Assembly: GCA_964553925.1 (NCBI GenBank) | Contig: CAZKNR010000195.1 | Location: forward strand, 1 to 25,161 | Length of the DNA: 25,161 nt | Direction of reading: 5' to 3' | Source of the DNA: DAISKN01 sp964553925 | Lineage (GTDB): Bacteria; Acidobacteriota; Vicinamibacteria; Marinacidobacterales; SMYC01 | Shown: piece after piece, positions 7,776 through 15,600 of the stretch | How positions within the stretch are numbered: the stretch's first letter is position 1 | Layout of the letters: the number at the start of each line of letters is the position of its first letter | Notes under the pieces: model-generated | Database searches by the model: none | What the model saw: the letters and a program-made list of their open reading frames with translations, nothing else | What the model was told of the DNA's origin: nothing | Made by a program: the position numbers and the translations under genes

Positions 7776-7998
7776 GAAGAGCGAGAATCTTCTTCCGTAC
7801 AGCTAGCGGAAAGTCGACGAAAGCGAACTGAGCTTTGTCGAAAAGGTAATCGTCCCCGCTCTCGTCGACGATTCGTACGAGATCGTCCTTGGCTGCTCGC
7901 GCATCCGGCAGAATTCGATAAACCTTGCCCAGAATCAGCGAGGCTTCGTTCCCAGCATTCTCAAGGCACAACGCAAATTGTGTCGCCGGGCGTTTCAT
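7762..7998 (-). CDS. Conserved small protein, 78 aa, function unknown
   Basis: The sequence contains EASLILGKVYRILPD, KDDLVRIVDESGDDYLF and a basic tail (AVRKKILALQ). From memory it matches a widespread family of about 70-80 aa bacterial proteins with the same order of EASL...GK.Y, LPD, VDESG.DYL and a C-terminal helix. No function is established to my knowledge. It has no signal peptide or membrane segment and is probably a cytoplasmic, mostly beta protein. It is convergent to the transporter operon, its end overlaps that operon's terminator, and it lies 65 nt downstream of the antitoxin-like gene on the same strand. Such genes are often found in accessory regions with toxin-antitoxin genes, as here. 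No clear ribosome site was found. Confidence 0.75.
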   Translation of the reverse strand: MKRPATQFALCLENAGNEASLILGKVYRILPDARAAKDDLVRIVDESGDDYLFDKAQFAFVDFPLAVRKKILALQKAG

Positions 7999-8063
7999 GG
8001 CTTGTCCAAGTAATAGCCGTGAAGGAAGGATGACCGGAGGTCGATCGGAGACGAGTGGGGAAG

Positions 8064-8297
8064 CTACTTCGAACCCTCGCGCGCGGCAGCTTCGGTCTGC
8101 CTTCTGGCGATTTCTATCAGCTCGCGCAGCGCTCGATTGACGGCCTCGGAGCTCCGGAACACGGCGGCCACGTCCGGCTCGAGCAACACGACGTTCGTTC
8201 CCTGGCGATACCGTTCGAAGTACTTGCCTCGAACCCCCCCGCGAATGTCGTACTCGCGCCTCATGTCGTCGGCTTGTGTATCATTCTCCGGATTCAT
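8064..8297 (-). CDS. Antitoxin-like protein paired with BrnT
   Basis: 77 aa. The N-terminal half reads DMRREYDIRGGVRGKYFERY, and the rest (GTNVVLLEPDVAAVF followed by SEAVNRALRELIEIAR) looks like a ribbon-helix-helix DNA-binding module: one beta strand and two helices. The YD(F)xxGxRGKY type of leader is known from small antitoxin-like genes next to RelE-like or BrnT toxins. Here the ATG (8297) lies inside the last codons of the BrnT remnant, giving a 17-nt overlap that is typical of a toxin-first operon. In an intact system it would bind the toxin and repress the promoter. Because the toxin has lost its N-terminus, this gene now looks like an orphan antitoxin. Family membership is by eye, not by search. 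Confidence 0.7.
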   Translation of the reverse strand: MNPENDTQADDMRREYDIRGGVRGKYFERYRQGTNVVLLEPDVAAVFRSSEAVNRALRELIEIARRQTEAAAREGSK

Positions 8298-8469
8298 AAA
8301 CTCTCCGCTCCTGCGTTGTCACATCACGGGCACCGATGATTCGTATTCCATTGTCGCGCTCGGTGTGCCAGACGATCAACACCCTTTTCTCGCTCGAAAG
8401 CCCGGTGGTCAGGAATCGTTCTTCATCCTCTGAGTGAAGCGTATCGCGCGTCGTTGTCGACAGCGGATC
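8281..8469 (-). pseudogene. brnT: BrnT-type toxin, N-terminus lost
   Basis: A minus-strand reading frame gives DPLSTTTRDTLHSEDEER, then FLTTGLSSEKRVLIVWHTER, then IRIIGARDVTTQERRVYE and a TGA at 8283. This is the C-terminal two-thirds of a BrnT-family (RelE-fold ribonuclease) toxin, including the usual EERFLxxG, HTER and RIIxAR...RR.YE signatures. Full members are about 90 aa. Only 62 codons remain, beginning at the DPL position normally preceded by roughly 25-30 residues. Upstream of 8469 the sequence turns into a copy of the permease 3' end, read on the other strand, so the toxin start has been cut away. No in-frame start restores the missing part. Probably inactive. Confidence 0.8.
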
Positions 8470-8559
8470 GCGATCCTCACGACCGTTCTCGGATTCAACC
8501 TTTTCGGAGACGGCCTTCGGGACCGCCTCGATCCCCGAGGGCTGGTGCGAAGCTCATGA
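8467..8559 (+). pseudogene. Duplicate 3' end of the DppC-type permease gene
   Basis: The plus strand reads IAILTTVLGFNLFGDGLRD followed by RLDPRGLVRSS and TGA, matching the last 31 residues of the permease at 7655-7747 with two changes (L to I at the first codon, V to T at the fifth). Across 7658-7747 against 8470-8559, I count 10 base differences in 90, eight of them in third codon positions without amino-acid change. Nothing upstream of 8467 continues the permease. This is therefore a remnant of a diverged gene copy, not a gene. It marks the right border of the segment carrying the BrnT remnant. Confidence 0.85.
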
Positions 8560-8591
8560 CGAAGCGGTGGAGATCTCAGTCCGTGCTCGTC

Positions 8592-8597
8592 TAGAAT
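8592..8597 (+). promoter_or_regulatory. Possible -10 element of the first kinase gene
   Basis: TAGAAT 12 nt before the ATG of the kinase gene, in the short gap after the permease remnant. No convincing -35 hexamer is seen 16-18 nt upstream. The same hexamer, followed by CG, occurs before the DUF5674 gene. Confidence 0.35.
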
Positions 8598-8609
8598 CGC
8601 CGCACTCTT

Positions 8610-10049
8610 ATGGTCGTCCAGCCGGGCGTCCGTCTCGGGCGCTACCAGATCGAAGTCTTGATCGGGCGTGGCGGCATGGGCGAGGTCTATCGCGCCCGCG
8701 ATACGACGCTCGACCGGGAAGTGGCGATCAAGACACTTCCGGAATCCCTGGCGACGGATCGCGAGAGGCTCGCGCGGTTCGAGCGCGAGGCGCGCTTGCT
8801 CGCTTCGTTGAATCATCCCCACATCGCCACCATCCACGGGCTTGAAAGAATCGACGGCGCTTCTTTCCTGGTCATGGAGCTGGTCCTGGGCGAAACCCTC
8901 GCCGAGCGTTTGTCGCGAGGTCCGATTCCTCTCGATGAGGTGCTGCCGTTGTTCGGTCAGATGGCGGAAGCGCTCGAGGCGGCGCACGGGAACGGGGTCG
9001 TTCATCGGGACTTGAAGCCGTCGAACGTGAAGGTGACGCCGGAAGGGAACGTCAAAGTTCTGGATTTCGGGCTGGCGAAAGCACTCGACGACGATTCTCG
9101 GGAGGGGGAGCTCTCGGAGTCGCCCACGAACACCTACGGAGCGACGCGAGCGGGAGTGGTTCTGGGGACGGCTTCGTACATGAGTCCGGAGCAGGCGCGG
9201 GGGAAGAAAGTCGATGCGCGAACCGACATCTGGGCGCTCGGGGCGGTGATGTACGAGGCGCTCACGGGGAAGAAAGCCTTTCCCGGCGAGACCGCGTCCG
9301 ACGTGATCGCTGCGATTCTGAAGAACGAACCGGACTGGGAAGTCGTTCCGGGAGCAACACGGACACTACTGCGCCGATGCCTTCAGAAAGATCCAACGCG
9401 GAGACTTCACGACGCCGCGGACGTGAGGATCGAGATCGAAGAAGCGACAACAGCACCTGAAGCCACGGTCAGGAAGCGAAGCGTTAATCCATGGGCTCCG
9501 TGGGCGATTGCGATCGCGGCATTGGGCGTCGCGGCGCTCTCCCTATGGGCGCCGTGGCGTGTAGCGCCGTCCCGTCAGGTCGTGCGCACACGTCTCGACT
9601 TCAGAGACGTCCTGCCCGCGCCGGCAAGGGCGATGAAGGCGCTCGCGATCTCGCCCGACGGGGCCCGGGTGGTCTACGCCGGAATCCGGGCGGGCGAGAG
9701 CAAGCTCTTTCTCCGGGAGCTGAGCGGGCTCGAGGCCTCCGCCATCGCCGGGACCGAAGGAGGCTACGGTCCGTTCTTCTCGCCCGATGGGAAGTGGCTC
9801 GCCTTCTTCGCGGGAGGTCAGCTCAAGAAGGTTCGCACCGAGGGAGGCCCGGTTCAGGGGATCTCCAGTGCTCCGAATCCGAGCGGCGGCAGCTGGGGCG
9901 ACGGAGACGTGATCGTCTACGAGGGAGCCACCTATGCCGGGCTAAGCCGGGTGTCGGCGAACGGCGGGGCCCCGGAACCTTTGACTCGGCCCGAGCCCGG
10001 CGAGGACCACCTCAGTCCCCGCTTCCTCCCCGGGGGCGTGCGGTTCTGA
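8610..10049 (+). CDS. Hanks-type Ser/Thr protein kinase with PD40 propeller, first part (frameshifted)
   Basis: 479 aa from ATG 8610. Complete kinase domain: glycine loop IGRGGMGEVY (residues 18-27), Lys41 in VAIK, HRDLKPSN (His132-Arg-Asp134), DFG (152-154), SPE (192-194) and DIWALG. A single membrane helix follows (about residues 297-315), then the first blades of a TolB/PD40-type propeller (ALAISPDGARVVYAG, FFSPDGKWLAFFAGG). The catalytic set is intact, so phosphorylation activity is likely, with the propeller as an outside sensor. The frame stops at TGA 10047-10049 in the middle of the propeller because a run of five G (10032-10036) appears one base short; with one more G, the frame would run on to 11239, giving about 876 aa as usual for this architecture. 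Either a real mutation or a read error. Confidence 0.85.
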   Translation: MVVQPGVRLGRYQIEVLIGRGGMGEVYRARDTTLDREVAIKTLPESLATDRERLARFEREARLLASLNHPHIATIHGLERIDGASFLVMELVLGETLAERLSRGPIPLDEVLPLFGQMAEALEAAHGNGVVHRDLKPSNVKVTPEGNVKVLDFGLAKALDDDSREGELSESPTNTYGATRAGVVLGTASYMSPEQARGKKVDARTDIWALGAVMYEALTGKKAFPGETASDVIAAILKNEPDWEVVPGATRTLLRRCLQKDPTRRLHDAADVRIEIEEATTAPEATVRKRSVNPWAPWAIAIAALGVAALSLWAPWRVAPSRQVVRTRLDFRDVLPAPARAMKALAISPDGARVVYAGIRAGESKLFLRELSGLEASAIAGTEGGYGPFFSPDGKWLAFFAGGQLKKVRTEGGPVQGISSAPNPSGGSWGDGDVIVYEGATYAGLSRVSANGGAPEPLTRPEPGEDHLSPRFLPGGVRF

Positions 10050-11239
10050 TGGTATCGAAGCCGAACAGTGTGGACTCCGTCATCCAAGTGGTGGACCTCG
10101 AAACCAGCGTCCGAAAGACGGTAGTGGAGAGCGGGGACTCACCGACCTATCTCGCGAGCGGCCACATGGTCTACAACCAAGGGGGCACTCTCTTCGCTGT
10201 ACCCTTCGACCCGCGAACGCAGGAGGCGGGGGCTCAGGCGGTGGCGATCGCCGAAGGGATTTTCGTCCAGGTCAGGAACTATTCTCAGTACGACGTGGCG
10301 CAAGACGGGACTCTCGTCTACCTGCGGGACACTTTCCTCCGGGAACGCCAGCTCGTCTCGGTCGACCGGAAGGGAACGGTGAACCCCATCACCTCCGAAC
10401 GCCGCCCCTATGGGGCTCCGAGGCTTTCCCCAGACGGGCAACGACTGGCGCTCATACTCTACGAAGGGATGCAGGCCCGATCCATCTGGCTTTATGAGAT
10501 AGGCCGTGATTCTCTCACCCGTCTTCCCTTCGAAAGAGGCCTCACCGCCACGCCTGTCTGGACCCCCGACGGGCGGAGCCTCGCCTTTGTCGCGAGGCTC
10601 CCTGAGTATCAGCTCTTTCGCGGCCCGGCCGACGGAAGCCTGGAGGCGGAGCCCCTCACCGAGCCGAGTTCTTATGTAATTTACGCCAATGCCTGGACCC
10701 CCGACAGCCAAACGTTGTTGTACACGCGGTTCGACCCTTCGACGGGCAACGACCTATGGACACTTGCCTTGGACGGCGAGAGGAAGCCGAGCCCTTGGCT
10801 TCGAACTCGCTTCAACGAGCGTGGGGGCGAGCTATCGCCCGACGGCCGATTCCTCGCCTACATGTCGGACGAATCGGGTCAGGATGAGATTTACATTCAA
10901 CCTTTCCCCGACTCGGGCGCTCGATGGAAGATCTCGACCAACGGCGGGACCGAGCCCTGCTGGGCCCGCAGCGGACGAGAGCTTTTCTATCGTGAGGAAG
11001 ACGAGATGATGTCGGTCGGGATCGAGACTACTCCGGCGTTCTCCGCTTCGAAACCCATCGTGCTCTTCTCCGGCCGCTACGAGACCAGCAACCTCTTCAC
11101 TGGAAACCGCTTCTACGATGTCTTTCCCGACGGCGAACATTTCATCATGGTGCAGAGCGATGATTCCTCGGGCGCGACCGAGCTCAACCTCGTCCAGAAT
11201 TGGGCCGAGGAGGTCGAGCGCCTGGCCCCCACGAAATAG
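10049..11239 (+). CDS. PD40/TolB-type propeller, second part of the split kinase gene
   Basis: 396 aa from ATG 10049, which overlaps the stop of the first part as TGATG. The sequence continues the propeller directly: VIQVVDLETSVRKTV, LSPDGQRLALILYEG, TPDGRSLAFVARL, LSPDGRFLAYMSDESGQDE and a C-terminal blade ending with NWAEEVERLAPTK. There is no signal peptide, so alone it would stay in the cytoplasm, which supports the view that it is the broken-off C-terminal half of the kinase protein. The same frame is open upstream to 9491, but there it is only a shadow of the kinase. The TGATG arrangement would allow re-initiation, so a two-chain product is conceivable. A hairpin terminator follows the stop by 1 nt. 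Confidence 0.8.
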   Translation: MVSKPNSVDSVIQVVDLETSVRKTVVESGDSPTYLASGHMVYNQGGTLFAVPFDPRTQEAGAQAVAIAEGIFVQVRNYSQYDVAQDGTLVYLRDTFLRERQLVSVDRKGTVNPITSERRPYGAPRLSPDGQRLALILYEGMQARSIWLYEIGRDSLTRLPFERGLTATPVWTPDGRSLAFVARLPEYQLFRGPADGSLEAEPLTEPSSYVIYANAWTPDSQTLLYTRFDPSTGNDLWTLALDGERKPSPWLRTRFNERGGELSPDGRFLAYMSDESGQDEIYIQPFPDSGARWKISTNGGTEPCWARSGRELFYREEDEMMSVGIETTPAFSASKPIVLFSGRYETSNLFTGNRFYDVFPDGEHFIMVQSDDSSGATELNLVQNWAEEVERLAPTK

Positions 11240-11240
11240 C

Positions 11241-11265
11241 GGCCGCACCGCCTGCGGTCATTTTT
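11241..11265 (+). terminator. Intrinsic terminator after the kinase gene
   Basis: GGCCGCA (11241-11247) pairs with TGCGGTC (11253-11259, one G-U pair) around a CCGCC loop, then ATTTTT. It starts directly after the propeller stop codon. The rest of the 213-nt gap up to the HNH gene holds no convincing ORF; a TTGACA at 11270 has no matching -10 element. Confidence 0.75.
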
Positions 11266-11440
11266 CCCTTGACAACTTTCGGGCGCGGCTTCGAGGAAAC
11301 TCGCGGACGCCATCCACAACCCGCGCAGAACTGTGCTGAAGGCGTTCCCGCAGCGTCGAATGATGAAGGGACCCTTCGAAGTCGTCTCGTGCGTTCTTCA
11401 TCGCTCTGAAGCGCGCCCATGCGCGAAAAAAAGTGCGTGG

Positions 11441-11446
11441 TATACA
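11441..11446 (+). promoter_or_regulatory. Possible -10 element directly before the HNH gene
   Basis: TATACA ends 6 nt before ATG 11453, so transcription would begin at or next to the start codon. There is no ribosome site in the gap, which fits a leaderless message. The -35 region is not recognisable. Confidence 0.35.
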
Positions 11447-11452
11447 AGAACC

Positions 11453-12562
11453 ATGACGCACACAAACACACTTGAGTCGCTTTCTTCAATGGCGGATGAC
11501 GAGCTCCTCCACCGCCTGCTCGAGCTTACCCAGCAGTCGCGTCGGGTCGAGGCGGACCTCATCGCACACATCGGGGAGGTCGACCATCGCCGCCTGTACG
11601 CCAGGGACGCTTGCTCGTCCATGTTCTCGTACTGCGTCGAGGTCTTGAACCTTTCGGAGGCGGAGTCGTACTTCCGTATCGCCGTCGCTCGCGCCGCACG
11701 GAAGCACCCCGTGCTCCTCACGATGCTCGGGGATGGCCGACTGCACCTGAGCGGCATCGCGCTCCTCGCACCCCATCTCACGGACGAGAACTGCGAAAAC
11801 GTATTGGCCCGAGCCACGCACAAGTCCAAGCGTCAGATCGAGGAGCTCGTGGCCGAGCTCGCGCCCAAGCCCGACGTTCCGTCGGTCATCCGAAAGCTTC
11901 CCACTCCCCCGCCGGCGCCGCCACCACAGGTCGTCCAACTCTTTCCAGACAGAGTTGAGGCTCCCGTGCGCCCCAGTCCTCCTCCGCCGCCTCCGCCTCC
12001 GGTGGTCGAGCCGCTCCGGCCGGAGCGCTATCGAGTGCAGATCACGGCGAGCGCTGAGCTTCGCGACAAGCTTGAGCGCCTGCAGGCGCTCATGGGAGAG
12101 GACCTCGCGGCCGTCATCGAGGCCGCGGTGACTGAGAAGCTCGAAAGGCTCGAAGCCAAACGCTACGCGATTACGAAGAACCCGCGAAAGACCCTCGAGG
12201 AGACCGATACCGATACCACTCCGTCGTCGCGGTATATGCCGGCGGCGGTGCGGCGCGTCGTGCGAAAGCGCGATGGGAATCGCTGCCGATTCGTGGACAG
12301 CAAGGGCAGGCGCTGCACCGAGTGCCGCAACCTCGAATTCCACCACCTCGACCCCTTTGGCCGCGGAGGCACGCATGACCCGGCACGGATCGAATTGCGA
12401 TGCCGATCCCACAACCTCTATCACGCCGAGCAGGACTACGGGAAAGACGTGATGGATCGGTATCGGCGGCGCGGGGGCCGCGTCTCCGAACCCGCGACTT
12501 CCTACGATGGCGCCCGGATAACCGGGCTCATGCGACCAGAACAGGCCCCCCCCTTGGTCTGA
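11453..12562 (+). CDS. HNH endonuclease-domain protein with proline-rich linker
   Basis: 369 aa from ATG 11453; an open extension to 11333 is rejected because it looks non-coding. The N-terminal helical domain (ADDELLHRLLELTQQSRRVEADLIAHIGEVD and the YFRIAVARAARKHP region) is typical of a family common in Deltaproteobacteria and related groups. A proline-rich linker (about residues 148-185, including a run of eight Pro) leads to a helix-rich segment and the C-terminal HNH module. The latter has Cys278, Cys288, Cys291, the HH pair 297-298, Cys317 and the final HN at 320-321, so both the metal site and a structural zinc site look complete. These proteins are probably nucleases of repeated, mobile-like gene families; the target is unknown. 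Convergent with the large kinase gene, 56 nt apart. Confidence 0.85.
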   Translation: MTHTNTLESLSSMADDELLHRLLELTQQSRRVEADLIAHIGEVDHRRLYARDACSSMFSYCVEVLNLSEAESYFRIAVARAARKHPVLLTMLGDGRLHLSGIALLAPHLTDENCENVLARATHKSKRQIEELVAELAPKPDVPSVIRKLPTPPPAPPPQVVQLFPDRVEAPVRPSPPPPPPPPVVEPLRPERYRVQITASAELRDKLERLQALMGEDLAAVIEAAVTEKLERLEAKRYAITKNPRKTLEETDTDTTPSSRYMPAAVRRVVRKRDGNRCRFVDSKGRRCTECRNLEFHHLDPFGRGGTHDPARIELRCRSHNLYHAEQDYGKDVMDRYRRRGGRVSEPATSYDGARITGLMRPEQAPPLV

Positions 12563-12618
12563 ACATCCTCGATACGCTTGCTGAAATATGACCGTGAACC
12601 CGCGTCAGCTCTGCTGGA

Positions 12619-15600
12619 TCACCAGGTCGGCACGTGCTTCCAGCCAGGGAACGGTCCGATCTCCACTTTCCACCCGGCGCCCGACGACGGATCCCGGACG
12701 ACGCGCAGATTGGTGAGGGACCGCAGCTTTGCGAGGAGCTCGTCGTGAGGGAGGGTGTGGAGCGGTGGCTTCGAGAAGTCCGGCATCGGCCAGAGCCGGA
12801 GTGTGTTGTCCTCTCCCGTCGTGGCCACCCACCGGAGATCCGGGGAGATGGCAATCGTGTCGACCCTACCTCTGTGCCCGACGAGAAGATGGGGTTCTCC
12901 GTCGGGCAGGCGCCCGACGCGCACGGTCCCGTCGAGGCTTCCGGTCGCCGCCACGGTGCCGGACGAGTCGAGTGCGACGGCTCCAGGACGCTCGCCGAAC
13001 TTCGTAAGCTCCTCCGACACGCCGTTCCTCAAGTCGTGAAGCCGCACTCTGGAACGGGCCTTCCACTGGCCCCATCGCGTCTCGACCATGATGGCGATGC
13101 CCCTCTCGGCACGGAGCGACCCTCGTGTTCCGTAGCCGGGCGAGGTTGCGGCGACTACCTCGTTCGAGCCCGTCTCGAGGTTCCATCGGCGGAGCCCGCC
13201 ATCACCGGCCGTGTAGAGTGTGGATTCGTCCGCGAAGTCCAGGCTCTCGATTCCCCGCTCGTACCCCGTAGCGCTCTCCTCGCTTCCGATGCCCTGACTT
13301 TCCGGCAGTTCGAAGCTCCGCAGCTCGCTGGTTTCGAGATCCCACACCCGCAGCGTCCTTTCGCCTCCACCGTACCAGAACGCGGTGGCGCCCCGGCGTC
13401 CGCTCGGTGAGACCGCGGCCGCATTGAGCATCGTGTCCTCAGAGAACCCTTCAAGTTTTCGTGGTGCCGAGCCATCGAGCGGCGAGACCCAGACGCGATC
13501 CTGGTTCGCCGCGACGAACAGGTAGCGGCCCATTGGGTCGAACGCGAAGGATGTCACTGGATCGGACGCCTCGGGCTCGGGAACTTCCAACGACCTCACC
13601 TCGCTCGCACCGCTTCCTGGGAGAGGCCAAAGGCGCAGCCGCCCATCGCCCCAGTTTGTGGCGAGCCACTTTCCGTCCGGGCTGAAGGCCAGGGGTCGAA
13701 TGACCTTCGTGTAGCCTTCCACCACCGTTGGATAGGTCTTCCCGAGAGGCCAGAAGGTCAGCCGGCTGAAACTGTGGGTCGAGCGCACGACCCAGTCGCC
13801 CTTTGGGTGATAGGTCCCCCCGGCGCCGTACCAGGATGCGCTGCGTCGAAGCGTAAGGGGCCGGGCTCCTTGCCAAGCGCTGACGTCCCAGAGACGGACA
13901 CCCTGGTCCTCTCCCGCATTGTCGGCTAGCCACCGGCCGGAGGGATCGGGCCGCATCCCGTACGATGCCGTGTCCGGCTTTGGAATCTCAACTTCCCGAG
14001 CCGGCCCCTCAGTCGGATACGACCAAACGTGGGTTTCCCCGGATCGGTCGGCCAAGGCCAGCCAATCCATCGAGAGCCAAAAATCCTCGAGCTCCGCTCC
14101 GAGCCGGGCGAAGAGGCGGTCCGGTCCTGAGCCCACCGGAAGCGGCCGGGAAAACAGGTCGCGATCCTTCGCGTAAAGCCAGCTCCTGCCGTCGGGCTCG
14201 AAGAAGGACGTTGAGGTTCCGAGTTCCCTCCAATCGACGCGGCCAAGAACCACGGGCTCACCTTCCGGGAGCGCCCACGACCGCAGGAGACCGAGATCCG
14301 GCTTTTCTGTCGAGCCGCTTTCGAGGGTCGCTGCGAGGAGCAACCGCGGCCCCACCTGCCAGGAGCCAGGCCCGCCGAAATCGATCGTCCGGACCCGCTT
14401 TCCCTCAGGGAGGGACCACAGGTGCGCTCGGCTTCCGATCATGCCGCCCGATCCCGTCACGAGCAGATCCTCCGAAGCCCACTGGGCGACGTTGGAGCCG
14501 CGCGGACTCGTCTCGTGGCCCGGGAGCACGATGGGGCCTTTGCCGTCCTCATACCAGACCAGAGCGTCCGTTGTGTGTCCCGCGGTGGCAAGCCACTTTC
14601 CATCCGGGCTGAAGGCAGGTGCTCGCACAGCCTCCGAGTCGGCGACCAGCTCGAAAGCAGGTGGAGCCTCCCAAAGGACCTTCATCGCGAAGACGCGCGC
14701 CTCCTCGGTGTCGGCCTCTTCGAGGCTCGCGATGGTGAAGGCGAGGGCTTCCGTCGGGTCTTCCTGGAGCTTGAGCTCGGCGAGCGCGAGGAGCCTCGCC
14801 GCCTCCGCTCGATCGCGCGCATTCACCGCCTGCTGGCGGGAGATTCCGATCGCGATCGCGACGGCGGTAATCAGAAGAAATGCCGCGCTGGCGATGAGGC
14901 GTATGAAGCGCTTCTTCTTTCGCGCCTTCTCCTCCATCGAGCGGGCGAAGTTCTCCTCGAGCGCGGTGAGGCTTCCGGGATACCGCTCCCGCCAGAGCTC
15001 GAACTCGTCGAACGCGGTCCCCGACCACAGCAGATCCGGCGGCCGCCCCTTCTCCTCCCAAAGGTGCGCCGCCTGCTTGAGCTGATCGCGGAGGACGGCT
15101 CCTTCTTCATCCTGCGCCTGCCAGCGCACGAGCCGCGGCCAGGCTTTCAGGAGCGACTCGTGGACGATCTCGACCTGGTGAGCGCCCGATTGTCCCTCCG
15201 CCCCTTCCACTTCGTAAGATGTCAGAAGACGCGCGTCGATGAGCTCCCTCAGAGCGGCCTCGGCGGTGCTTCGGTCCGGACAGGCCGAGAGAACCTCCTC
15301 CCACTCCGCGACCGCCCGCGTCCCGAGGGATGTCACCAGGTTGCGAAAGATCTCGCGCACCACTGCCTGACGCTCGCTTCCGATCTGCTCGAGCGTCTTT
15401 TCCGCGTGCTGCGCGAGCGCCCCGGCAACCCCACCGCTCTCCTCGTACGCCTCGCGCGTGAGGACCTTCTTCTCCCGGTCACGCCTCTCCCACACGCGCG
15501 ACACCGCGAAGGCGAGCAAAGGCAGAGCCGCCCGCGCGCTCGCAACTGACGAGAGCATCTCCTCCACCAGCCCCTCGTCCTCGAACCGGTACCCCCTCTT

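Noticed and set aside
6919..7806. GTG-started frame of 295 aa over the second permease
   Set aside because: The product is Arg/Pro/His-rich with no membrane helices. Only its start position is of interest, as the possible true start if a frameshift exists.
10026..10040. Programmed -1 frameshifting in the kinase gene
   Set aside because: The CCC GGG GGC context is not a standard slippery heptamer and I saw no clear stimulatory structure; a one-base loss in the G run is simpler.
11270..11300. TTGACA as the -35 box of the HNH gene
   Set aside because: The region 16-18 nt downstream is GC-rich with no -10 hexamer, and it lies about 180 nt from the start codon.
11941..12010. Proline-codon repeat in the HNH gene as a tandem repeat element
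   Set aside because: It is a normal proline-rich linker between two domains, with no repeat unit extending outside the coding frame.
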